IMG/VR virus record: IMGVR_UViG_3300028548_005287
Span: 1 to 21,845 of that record
Length of the DNA: 21,845 nucleotides
Strand: one strand, 5' to 3'
Origin: a virus
The notes beneath the pieces are model-generated. The model made no database searches and was not told the origin of the DNA. It was given only the letters and a program-made list of their open reading frames with translations. Shown one piece after another: positions 14,140 to 19,258 of the stretch; the first letter of the stretch is position 1, and each line of letters starts with the position of its first letter. The translations under genes and the position numbers were made by a program.

Positions 14140-14576
14140 GATTGATCACCTACGGCATTATTATTCTTGGTGAAGTACGCCCAAAGAGGAGTAAAATCTT
14201 TTGTGTGCAAGGCTTTAGTTTCCCAGTCTCCGTCTGGCAAAACTATAGATTTTATTTCTGCTACTTTCCATTCGTTGTTAGTAAACAGATAAACCCATTC
14301 TATATAACTGTCGCAACTTAAATCTAATAACCAGTTATGCACTGAGCTAAAAGTTTTGGGTTCTTCTTGGTGTACTCTGCCCTCGTTAGATTCTTCTAAG
14401 GTTTCTTTAAGTGCAGATTGATAGCCATTATCTACTAAGGCTTTTGCTTGGGTGGGGTGGCTGTAATGCTCTTGCAATAGTATGCCGTTATATTCTGGAT
14501 AGCCGTCATAATGACAATACATTACGACCACTTTTCCGTTCTCTTTCTCGTACGCTATATTACTTCTTGTTCCCAT
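14136..14576 (-). CDS. Conserved phage protein of the MGTRSNI type (146 aa)
   Basis: The start MGTRSNIAYE, followed by VVMYCHYDGYPEYNGILLQEHY in two parts, is a signature I recognise from many unrelated phages, where the protein is annotated only as conserved hypothetical. The remainder contains WLLDLSCDSYIEWVYLF and WKVAEIKSIVLPDGDW, a beta-rich pattern. AGGAG is placed well before ATG 14576. It is the first intact gene of the leftward operon and follows a leader region with hairpins. Role unknown. Confidence 0.7.
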   Translation of the reverse strand: MGTRSNIAYEKENGKVVVMYCHYDGYPEYNGILLQEHYSHPTQAKALVDNGYQSALKETLEESNEGRVHQEEPKTFSSVHNWLLDLSCDSYIEWVYLFTNNEWKVAEIKSIVLPDGDWETKALHTKDFTPLWAYFTKNNNAVGDQS

Positions 14577-14602
14577 AATTACTCTCCTAAAGTTAAAGGG
14601 TT

Positions 14603-14638
14603 AATAAAAGTGGGTAGAGTTTTAAGAGAGATACCCAC
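14603..14638 (-). terminator. Attenuator-like hairpin in the operon leader
   Basis: Read leftward, GTGGGTA (14638-14632) and TACCCAC (14616-14610) can form a 7-bp stem with a 15-base loop, followed by TTTTATT. It lies before the 14576 gene. The stop of the broken upstream frame falls in the loop, as in attenuators or in a terminator for that small gene. Confidence 0.45.
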
Positions 14639-14793
14639 TCTCTGCAAATTGTGGCTTTGTGGTTTTAAGTCTGTACAAACCTCCTCGCAACGAGGGAAAA
14701 TCAGACTTTGTGATAAGACCAAAGTTAATAAATAACGCAAGAGCTTCGGTTAATATAATTCCATCTTTCTAATGAAAAGTTATCTTGTCCCAT
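14622..14793 (-). pseudogene. Frameshifted small gene or leader peptide
   Basis: ATG 14793 (preceded by AAGGAG, spaced rather far away) opens a frame starting MGQDNFSLER that stops at 14725 after 22 codons. A second frame, open from 14768 to a stop at 14622, reads DGIILTEALALFINF and later FPSLRGGLYRLK, which looks like real protein. No good start codon exists in that frame. A one-base change near 14766-14768 would join the two into one protein of about 57 residues. Alternatives: a short leader peptide for the downstream hairpin, or chance. Confidence 0.4.
14667..14708. repeat. Nested inverted repeat (two-part stem)
   Basis: The outer arms AAGTCTG (14667-14673) and CAGACTT (14702-14708) enclose inner arms CCTCG (14683-14687) and CGAGG (14691-14695) with a CAA loop. 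This could form a two-stage RNA or DNA hairpin in the leader of the leftward operon. It lies within the broken reading frame. Confidence 0.5.
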
Positions 14794-14963
14794 ATAATTC
14801 TTATCACTCCTTAATACTACAGGAAGTAAACTATATAGCAAGTAATTTAGACTACTATTTGTAATAAGTTTATATAGTGTTATTTACGCTCATGCAGGGA
14901 ATTCGAAAGTTAATCGCATTAGCCCTGTCTCTTTGTCTCTCTCCCACAAAAAAGCATGAGAAA

Positions 14964-15126
14964 TCGGGTCGGGTCTTTAATCGGGTCGGGAGGTCGGATT
15001 CGGGAAATCGGGGGTTGGATATAACACACAAATAATAACACAACACAAGGAGGCTGGGGCTTCCAAAACAGATCCAATTTTCTGCTGGAGGGATAGAAAT
15101 GTTGTCTGCAAATGAATTAAAATAGT
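14964..15126 (+). repeat. Cassette block A: TCGGG repeats, ACACA tract, CTGG element
   Basis: Several TCGGG units lie at 14964-15014, including six G runs of three or more. AACACACAAATAATAACACA follows around 15022-15041, then AGGCTGGGGCTTCC at 15051-15064. The order is the same as in blocks B to E. It ends in AAAATAGTT before the promoter-like sequence. Confidence 0.65.
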
Positions 15127-15156
15127 TATACCAAATGTACCCACTTGTGTTACACT
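15127..15156 (+). promoter_or_regulatory. Diverged copy of the repeated promoter element
   Basis: After AAAATAGT, TATACC (15127-15132) and TACACT (15151-15156) are 18 bases apart. The block aligns with the TTGACA promoters at 15776, 16130 and 16993, including ATGTACCC versus ATGTAACC. The -35 box is weak by consensus. Confidence 0.4.
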
Positions 15157-15186
15157 TATGGTTCATTAACTTAATAGGAGAAAATA

Positions 15187-15594
15187 ATGAAAACGAATGC
15201 AACAGAAAGAAGAGCGATAGCACAAAAGCACATCAGGACTTTACAAGGTCAGGTGAAAATTGCTGATGCCAAGTTCCAAAATACCAAAGAGTGTAAAGCC
15301 ATTCTTAAAAAGAAAGCCGAGATTGACCATTACCACGAACAGATTAGGGAGGTGAATAGGTCTATCCAACAGGATATTGAAGACCTCAACGAAGCTAAAG
15401 GTTGGGGAGAGCATATAAAGGTAACTGAAGACCGACACTACTCTAACGGCATTTATGAAGAGCGACTTAGGATAGATATTCCTAGTGAGTACACTCTTAG
15501 AGAAGAGATTGAGCAAGAGATATGTATTGCTCAGATTGATTCTCTTGACTTGAACTCCTTGTTTAAAAAACTTAGCGAGGTATTTAAAGTATGA
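15187..15594 (+). CDS. Hypothetical coiled-coil protein (135 aa)
   Basis: The N-terminal two thirds are a charged helix, probably coiled coil (ERRAIAQKHIRTLQGQVKIA; ILKKKAEIDHYHEQIREVN; IQQDIEDLNEAKGWGEH). A short strand region follows (YEERLRIDIPSEYTL) and then an acidic helical end (EEIEQEICIAQIDSLDLNSL). The ATG follows AATAGGAGAAAATA, a good ribosome site nearly identical to that of the gene at 16189. A strong terminator follows 24 bases after the stop, so this is a one-gene unit. No family recognised. Confidence 0.7.
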   Translation: MKTNATERRAIAQKHIRTLQGQVKIADAKFQNTKECKAILKKKAEIDHYHEQIREVNRSIQQDIEDLNEAKGWGEHIKVTEDRHYSNGIYEERLRIDIPSEYTLREEIEQEICIAQIDSLDLNSLFKKLSEVFKV

Positions 15595-15617
15595 ATTAAA
15601 TAACGCACTCCAAACTT

Positions 15618-15643
15618 ACCCCGATTTATTCGGGGTTTTTTTT
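15618..15643 (+). terminator. Intrinsic terminator of the 15187 gene
   Basis: CCCCGA (15619-15624) pairs with TCGGGG (15630-15635) around a 5-base loop, followed by eight T. TCGGG of block B starts 2 bases after the T run. Confidence 0.9.
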
Positions 15644-15644
15644 G

Positions 15645-15775
15645 TCGGGAAGTCGGAACAGTCTTTAGTTTTTTCAAGGCACTAATACACACAAACAAAC
15701 AAACACATACACACATGAGGCTGGGATCTCTGGCCCTGGGAAAAAGCCAGGACAGTTCCGGTAATAAAATAGTTG
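15645..15775 (+). repeat. Cassette block B: TCGGG, ACACAC tract, CTGG hairpin
   Basis: TCGGGAAGTCGG (15645-15656) is followed by a CA-rich tract (15685-15715) and GAGGCTGGGATCTCTGG (15717-15733). The hairpin CCTGG-gaaaaag-CCAGG (15735-15751) comes next, and the block ends with AAAATAG. It has the same order of parts as the other four blocks. Confidence 0.7.
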
Positions 15776-15805
15776 TTGACAAGAAGTAACCAGTCGTTTT
15801 ATAAT
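15776..15805 (+). promoter_or_regulatory. Near-consensus promoter of the candidate small RNA
   Basis: TTGACA (15776-15781) and TATAAT (15800-15805) are both perfect, 18 bases apart, and preceded by AAAATAGTTG. The expected start is at about 15812. GGAGG at 15807-15811 would then lie outside the transcript. Confidence 0.85.
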
Positions 15806-15811
15806 GGAGGT

Positions 15812-15971
15812 AAGATGCATGACCAACTTCGGTTGCGACTCTCAAAAAAAACGGGCATTCACGCCCCCGCCTAAACAGGTCAAAGAGATTCGCCCAACTT
15901 GGATTCACCACTTAGGAAAGGAAAGCAAACCTATCCAAAAAACTCAGCCCCTCGAAAGAGGGGTTTTTTTT
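15812..15971 (+). ncRNA. Candidate structured small RNA (about 160 nt)
   Basis: A perfect-consensus promoter and a strong terminator define a transcript of about 160 nt. Possible frames from ATG 15819 (MTNFGCDSQKK) and ATG 15899 do not stop before the terminator: they run through its hairpin and T run. No complete protein is therefore encoded, and the GGAGG motif lies before the predicted start. Structure is visible: CAAC-TTCG-GTTG (15824-15835) forms a C(UUCG)G tetraloop hairpin, GGGC-ATTCAC-GCCC (15853-15866) a second, and the terminator has a GAAA loop. The role is unknown; an antisense regulator or decoy is possible. A small protein from a longer transcript is the alternative. Confidence 0.55.
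15948..15971 (+). terminator. Intrinsic terminator of the candidate small RNA
   Basis: CCCCTC (15948-15953) and GAGGGG (15958-15963) around a GAAA tetraloop, followed by eight T. Confidence 0.95.
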
Positions 15972-15984
15972 GCCAGCAGGATGG

Positions 15985-16129
15985 TCGGGATCTCATGTCG
16001 GGTTTCCATCTCAGTTCTTTGAATTTGCAAGGCAATAGGGAACACACAAGTAAACACAAGAGATCTGGGCCAGCAGCTCCGGCCAGGACAAAAGTTCTAG
16101 ATCCCCTGGATAGATCTATTGCGTAATGG
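15985..16129 (+). repeat. Cassette block C: TCGGG, ACACAC tract, CTGG element
   Basis: TCGGGATCTCATGTCGGG (15985-16002) is followed by AACACACAAGTAAACACAAG (16041-16060) and GATCTGGGCCAG (16062-16073). CCGGCCAGG, then CCCCTGG and two AGATCT sites follow. It has the same order as block B with different bases between the parts. Confidence 0.65.
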
Positions 16130-16158
16130 TTGACAAAATGTAACCAATCATCTATATT
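16130..16158 (+). promoter_or_regulatory. Promoter for the 16189-16851 unit
   Basis: TTGACA (16130-16135) and TATATT (16153-16158) are 17 bases apart. The stretch after the -35 box, AAATGTAACCA, matches the other cassette promoters. The expected start near 16165 leaves room for AATAGGAGAAGAAG before the ATG. Confidence 0.75.
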
Positions 16159-16188
16159 GGACCTTTATTAACTTAATAGGAGAAGAAG

Positions 16189-16434
16189 ATGGAAGTATTA
16201 GAATATTGTTACGTTGCCAAGTGTTTGGCTATGAAATGCCCAAGAGTCTGGGGCCAAACTAGAGAAGACTGCGAAGCAGCAATGGAGGCGTGGACGGCCA
16301 AGCAGGTCAGGTTCAAACCTCTAGGCCTGTATAAGTATCCGCTGATCCATAAAGGCGAGAACAATTATGAAGTTGACTGGGGCTATGAGAACGAAGATGG
16401 TTCATACAACGATAACGGCCAGGACGTATTGTGA
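16189..16434 (+). CDS. Hypothetical Cys-containing protein (81 aa)
   Basis: The protein starts MEVLEYCYVAKCLAMKCPRV with four Cys in the first 28 residues (CYVAKC, MKCP, EDCE). Then come EAWTAKQVRFKPLGLY and an acidic Asn/Gly-rich end. Metal binding by the Cys cluster is possible. AGGAG precedes the ATG. The coding sequence is visibly richer in G and C than genes elsewhere in the window, as is the next gene, suggesting separate origin. Its stop overlaps the next start (GTGA). No family recognised. Confidence 0.65.
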   Translation: MEVLEYCYVAKCLAMKCPRVWGQTREDCEAAMEAWTAKQVRFKPLGLYKYPLIHKGENNYEVDWGYENEDGSYNDNGQDVL

Positions 16435-16793
16435 AAAGGTTCCAAACGGATTGCGAGAAGAAGCTGCGCAGAATGATTGATGGGATGGCAGAAGATGTGA
16501 TCCAGGGCCGCATGCGTTTCTTTCCTGATGACGAAAGCGTTGTTGATGATATGCAAGGCGAAACGGTTTACGAGGTCTATAACACCAAGTATATAATCGG
16601 GGATGACGGGACCTATCACGATGTGATGATCATGCTGGCGGGAGGCGGTCCTACCATTTGGCTGGACACCTGGGCCGCAGAGATCCGCGGGAGCTGGGGT
16701 AGTGACAAGTACACCAAGCACATCTATAACTATGAATATATTAATGATTACTTTGAAGAGGAGTACTCATGCTGTGGGATTAAACATGCTTGA
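16431..16793 (+). CDS. Conserved phage-type protein with GGP-IWLDT motif (120 aa)
   Basis: A helical, basic N-terminus (FQTDCEKKLRRMIDGMAED) is followed by YEVYNTKYIIGDDGTY and the strand-rich block MIMLAGGGPTIWLDT...RGSWG (66-90). Blocks of the form GGP-x-IWLDT with a following aromatic-Gly pair occur in phage and plasmid hypothetical proteins, as I recall, with no known function. The start is GTG 16431, overlapping the previous TGA, with AGGA 7 bases upstream. It is co-transcribed with the 16189 gene and shares its higher GC content. Confidence 0.65.
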   Translation: MKRFQTDCEKKLRRMIDGMAEDVIQGRMRFFPDDESVVDDMQGETVYEVYNTKYIIGDDGTYHDVMIMLAGGGPTIWLDTWAAEIRGSWGSDKYTKHIYNYEYINDYFEEEYSCCGIKHA

Positions 16794-16851
16794 GCTGACT
16801 GTTTTAATTTACTTGCTAGCCATCCTATTATCTGGTCGGGGTCGGGGATGA
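16786..16851 (+). CDS. Tiny transmembrane peptide (21 aa)
   Basis: The frame encodes MLELTVLIYLLAILLSG followed by RGRG: one membrane helix and a basic tail. It overlaps the end of the previous gene by 8 bases, and GGGA lies about 7 bases before the ATG. The basic tail is encoded by the TCGGGG repeats that open block D. It resembles the peptides at 12434 and 12805. Translation is uncertain. Confidence 0.4.
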   Translation: MLELTVLIYLLAILLSGRGRG

Positions 16852-16992
16852 GCATTCATTCGGGTCGGCACGCTAGGTTAGCAGGTAACCCTAGCACATA
16901 CACACGAGCCTCCAGCAGCCAGGGATCTCTGACGAAACAAGTTCAGCTGACAGCTGGCAAAAACAAGCTGTAAAAATAAGTGAAAATAGTTG
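16836..16992 (+). repeat. Cassette block D: TCGGG, ACACAC tract, hairpins
   Basis: TCGGGGTCGGGG (16836-16847) and TCGGGTCGG (16860-16868) are followed by an imperfect hairpin (GCTAGGTTA at 16872-16880, TAACCCTAGC at 16886-16895). Then come CACATACACACGAG, CCAGGGATCTCTG and the repeat ACAGCT/AGCTGT (16950-16955, 16966-16971). It ends in GAAAATAGTTG. No T run follows the first hairpin, so no clear terminator closes the 16189 unit. Confidence 0.65.
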
Positions 16993-17022
16993 TTGACAGA
17001 ATGTAAACTATAATGATTAAAT
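16993..17022 (+). promoter_or_regulatory. Cassette promoter for the 17059 gene
   Basis: TTGACA (16993-16998) in the shared context AAAATAGTTGTTGACAGAAT. A perfect TATAAT (17009-17014) is only 10 bases away, too close. The usable -10 is probably TGA-TTAAAT (17014-17022), 18 bases away and of extended -10 type. Confidence 0.5.
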
Positions 17023-17058
17023 TACCTTAATTAAATAAATGACTTATAGGAGGTCAAG

Positions 17059-17259
17059 ATGAAAATAGAAGTACTAATGTATAACGAGGACGGACAAGTG
17101 GTTGGCAAGGCTATTGAGACAGCTTGTAACAGCTTAATAGTGAATGGTGTACATGTTATCTCTAATGGTGGCGTAAACGCTGAGATGAGAGACTTGTTAG
17201 GTGCAACAACCACGCAGGATATTGGCATGACACTAGTGCCACCACTAGAACTTAACTAA
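17059..17259 (+). CDS. Hypothetical protein (66 aa)
   Basis: The protein has a beta-rich N-terminal part (MKIEVLMYNEDGQVVGKAIE), then NSLIVNGVHVISNGGV and a C-terminus with TTTQDIGMTLVPPLELN. It has the look of a small folded domain. The ribosome site AGGAGG is ideal. It forms a one-gene unit between a cassette promoter and a terminator. No family recognised. Confidence 0.65.
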   Translation: MKIEVLMYNEDGQVVGKAIETACNSLIVNGVHVISNGGVNAEMRDLLGATTTQDIGMTLVPPLELN

Positions 17260-17277
17260 AAAAACTTAGGAGGATTT

Positions 17278-17303
17278 AAGGGAGCTAACGCTCCCTTTTT
17301 TTT
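17278..17303 (+). terminator. Intrinsic terminator of the 17059 gene
   Basis: AAGGGAGC (17278-17285), loop TAAC, GCTCCCTT (17290-17297), then T to 17303. Confidence 0.95.
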
Positions 17304-17329
17304 GGGACTCTATTTGGTGGAGAAACGGA

Positions 17330-17412
17330 GTCGGTAATCGGGCTTGGCATACCCCCCACCCCCAAAAATTGGGTAGACCAGTAGATACACACACTAGGAC
17401 AGGATCGCTCTC
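17330..17412 (+). repeat. Cassette block E: short copy
   Basis: GTCGGTAATCGGG (17330-17342) is followed by a C-rich stretch, ATACACACAC (17385-17394) and AGGACAGGATCGCTC (17396-17410). The order matches blocks A to D, but no TTGACA element follows. Confidence 0.5.
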
Positions 17413-17460
17413 AAACAATATTCATTTTTTTAACAAAGCTGTTCTTTTCTTAATATCTGG

Positions 17461-17469
17461 TGGTACAAT
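17461..17469 (+). promoter_or_regulatory. Possible extended -10 promoter for the virion genes
   Basis: TGG-TACAAT (17461-17469) is an extended -10 motif without a clear -35 box. The start would lie near 17476, ahead of AAGGA and ATG 17511. Confidence 0.35.
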
Positions 17470-17510
17470 CTGGCAATACATAAAAAATTTTTACAAAAAA
17501 GGAATATATT

Positions 17511-17867
17511 ATGGACGAAGATATGATGGGAATGGATGTTGCTCCTGTAATGGATCCGCAACAAATGAACGGTATGCCACCTCAAGGTATGGCGCCACAA
17601 GGCATGATGATGCCAGGGACCCCTCCAGCCCAAGAATTACCACAAGAATTACAATCAGAAATTAATAATTTGGGCGAAGATGAGAAAGGCGAAGCTAAAC
17701 AAGCCCTCATGCAAATTATGAAAATTGTAGAACAAATGGTAGCCGAAGGCGCAACAGACGAAGACGTCAAACAATTTTTAGAACAAATCGGCATGAGTAT
17801 GGAAGAGTTTGATATGGCCGTAGAAATGTTTGGAATGGGTGACGGCGAGCTTGGTTTTACTGTTTAA
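17511..17867 (+). CDS. Met/Gln/Pro-rich virion-associated protein (118 aa)
   Basis: Residues 1-45 are low complexity, rich in Met, Pro and Gln (QQMNGMPPQGMAPQG). Residues about 46-110 are acidic helices (LQSEINNLGEDEKGEAKQAL; VAEGATDEDVKQFLEQIGM). I recognise this layout from late-gene regions of uncultured marine phages, where it has no assigned function. AAGGA lies 7 bases before the ATG. Being followed by two further structural-type genes supports a virion or assembly role. Confidence 0.6.
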   Translation: MDEDMMGMDVAPVMDPQQMNGMPPQGMAPQGMMMPGTPPAQELPQELQSEINNLGEDEKGEAKQALMQIMKIVEQMVAEGATDEDVKQFLEQIGMSMEEFDMAVEMFGMGDGELGFTV

Positions 17868-17885
17868 TTAATATATTATAATTTT

Positions 17886-18893
17886 ATGGGATTTTTAAGT
17901 AAATTAAGAGATAGAGTTAACGCTCAAATAGGACAGCCTACGTTTGATAATCCAGATGGAAGAATGTACGCAGGAGGTTCTCCTGGATTGTACGCTCCAG
18001 GCGGGAGATTTAATCGAGGAGGCAGAGGTAGCAGAATAATGCCCAATCAAGGCATACCTTCCTTACCTCAAAATTTAGATTTTTTAAGTAGACTTCCTCC
18101 AAACATGATGCCCGAGGTAGATTTCTCTTCTTTACCCAAGACTTCAGAAAATTTAATGACAGGTATGCAACCAAGAATGAATTTTGCTTTTGGTGGGCCT
18201 TCACAAATGACACAAGGAAGCCAACACATGATGCCAGACGGCAGACAAATGCCTGGTGCAAATCATGCAGAGTACGAAGCTAACATGCAAAGACCTGGGT
18301 ACGCAATTGGAGGACCTTTAAGTCGAGCAGCTTTAGCTAAGATTTCTGGGGGTGCAGGCAAAGGTATAAATTTAAAAGACATACCATACCAAGGAATGAT
18401 TGGAACTAGAGCTGGGTTGGGTAGTGGTAAATTTACTGTAAACCCAGGGGGATTGGCAGCACAAGCTAGAACTATACCTTCTTTTGGTCCGACACAAGCT
18501 ACAATAGGAGCGCTTGGAGTGGGGGTAGCGGCAGACGCAACTCAAGGGTTTAGCGAAGATGCATCTAGAAGAAATATGATGTTTAATTCTCCAGAACAAT
18601 TTGGAAAAGATTTAGCAGGATTAAAAATAGGTTTTGATCAAGTAATGCAAATTGCATCTAATAAAGCTCAAGAGATAGGTGATGCTACTGGTGAATATGT
18701 TGATAGAGTTAGACAATCTTATAGTCAAGAAATGGAAAATCAAAGAATGCAAGAGCTAGATGCTCAACAAGGCATAAAACCTTTCTCTTTGCTTATGGGT
18801 CCTGACATGCCTTTTAGAAGACCTGAACCAACAGAGGGGCGCACTACTTCTGATATTGACGATCTTCTTTCTAGTATGGAAAAAAAAAACTAG
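17886..18893 (+). CDS. Gly-rich virion-type protein (335 aa), possibly continued by -1 frameshift
   Basis: The protein starts MGFLSKLRDRVNAQIGQPTF and has a Gly/Arg-rich stretch (PGLYAPGGRFNRGGRGSR, about 39-56). A Met/Pro/Gln-rich region follows, then a Gly/Ala-rich part (LGVGVAADATQGFSEDASRR) and a charged helical end. The style matches late proteins of marine phages; exact role unknown. No Shine-Dalgarno precedes ATG 17886. The stop TAG follows immediately after A AAA AAC at the end of a ten-A run. The -1 frame remains open for another 122 codons, so a 457-residue extended form is possible. Confidence 0.65.
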   Translation: MGFLSKLRDRVNAQIGQPTFDNPDGRMYAGGSPGLYAPGGRFNRGGRGSRIMPNQGIPSLPQNLDFLSRLPPNMMPEVDFSSLPKTSENLMTGMQPRMNFAFGGPSQMTQGSQHMMPDGRQMPGANHAEYEANMQRPGYAIGGPLSRAALAKISGGAGKGINLKDIPYQGMIGTRAGLGSGKFTVNPGGLAAQARTIPSFGPTQATIGALGVGVAADATQGFSEDASRRNMMFNSPEQFGKDLAGLKIGFDQVMQIASNKAQEIGDATGEYVDRVRQSYSQEMENQRMQELDAQQGIKPFSLLMGPDMPFRRPEPTEGRTTSDIDDLLSSMEKKN

Positions 18894-19258
18894 ATAACCC
18901 CCCAGAAGAATCCATTTCAGTTAAAGATATAACTGATGTAATTTTTGATCCTACCAACCCCTTAGATTATGCAGCTTTAGCAGGTGGACCATTTGTTAAG
19001 GCAGGGTTGTCTGCAAAGAAAGCCGACAAATTATACAAAGCTTTACAAAAAATTAGACAAAGAAAAAGACAAGCTAAAACAGATTACCGTAGAGGAGTAG
19101 CAGAGGACCAGGCCGGAGAACTTGCTGGTAAAAAACTTATGACAAAATCTCAAAATACATTTAAAGAATTGAGCATTAACGAGAAAAAAATATTAGAACA
19201 ATTAGAAGGCTACCAACCAGATTTATTTAATAAAGGAGGAAGTGTTTATGGCAGATAG
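18875..19258 (+). CDS. Open -1 frame extension of the 17886 gene
   Basis: This frame starts after a TAG at 18872 and is open to 19258. It has no ATG or GTG at a plausible place; the only common start is TTG 19007 with a poor ribosome site. The text upstream of that TTG still reads as protein (EESISVKDITDVIFDPTNPL; YAALAGGPFVKAG). The C-terminal part is basic and helical (KALQKIRQRKRQAKTDYRRG; LSINEKKILEQLEGYQPDLF). It probably continues the 17886 gene by -1 slippage on the A run. A homopolymer error in the assembly is the main alternative. Its stop overlaps the next gene by 11 bases. Confidence 0.55.
   Translation, partial: YGKKKLDNPPEESISVKDITDVIFDPTNPLDYAALAGGPFVKAGLSAKKADKLYKALQKIRQRKRQAKTDYRRGVAEDQAGELAGKKLMTKSQNTFKELSINEKKILEQLEGYQPDLFNKGGSVYGR
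18880..18890 (+). other. Slippery A10-C sequence (candidate -1 frameshift site)
   Basis: Ten A followed by C. In the frame of the 17886 gene it reads A AAA AAC TAG, a canonical X XXY YYZ slippery heptamer directly before a stop. Ribosomal -1 slippage, or RNA polymerase slippage adding one A, would enter the open frame that ends at 19258. No clear downstream pseudoknot was found by eye. Confidence 0.55.

Larger units (their letters stand above)
14794..15186. other. 393-bp intergenic region with AT-rich inverted repeat and cassette block A
   Basis: No gene is seen here. The left part is AT-rich and holds the inverted repeat ACTATATA (14830-14837) / TATATAGT (14871-14878). This probably includes the promoter of the leftward operon, though no convincing -35/-10 pair was found. 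The right part holds TCGGG repeats, an ACACA tract and the first of the repeated promoter elements. The abrupt change in composition at about 14950 marks the start of the cassette region. A replication origin is possible, but nothing specific proves it. Confidence 0.5.

Noticed and set aside
14870-15223. Leftward open frame of 117 codons
   Set aside because: It lies across the TCGGG/ACACA block and the promoter in front of the 15187 gene, has no ribosome site, and its composition reflects the repeats read backwards.
15804-16126. Two rightward frames of 72 and 75 codons
   Set aside because: Both read through a strong terminator and into cassette block C. The first ATG lies inside the -10 box. 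A small RNA explains the region better.
16848-16976. Rightward frame of 42 codons starting MSIHSGRHAR
   Set aside because: It is formed by cassette block D (repeats and hairpins) and the product has no protein-like pattern. It starts with an ATGA overlap, so it cannot be fully excluded.
17009-17014. TATAAT as the -10 box for TTGACA at 16993
   Set aside because: The spacer would be only 10 bases, too short for a sigma-70-type promoter. An extended -10 at 17014-17022 fits better.
14964-17412. CRISPR array as explanation for the repeats
   Set aside because: The repeated parts are not identical, are spaced hundreds of bases apart and are separated by genes.
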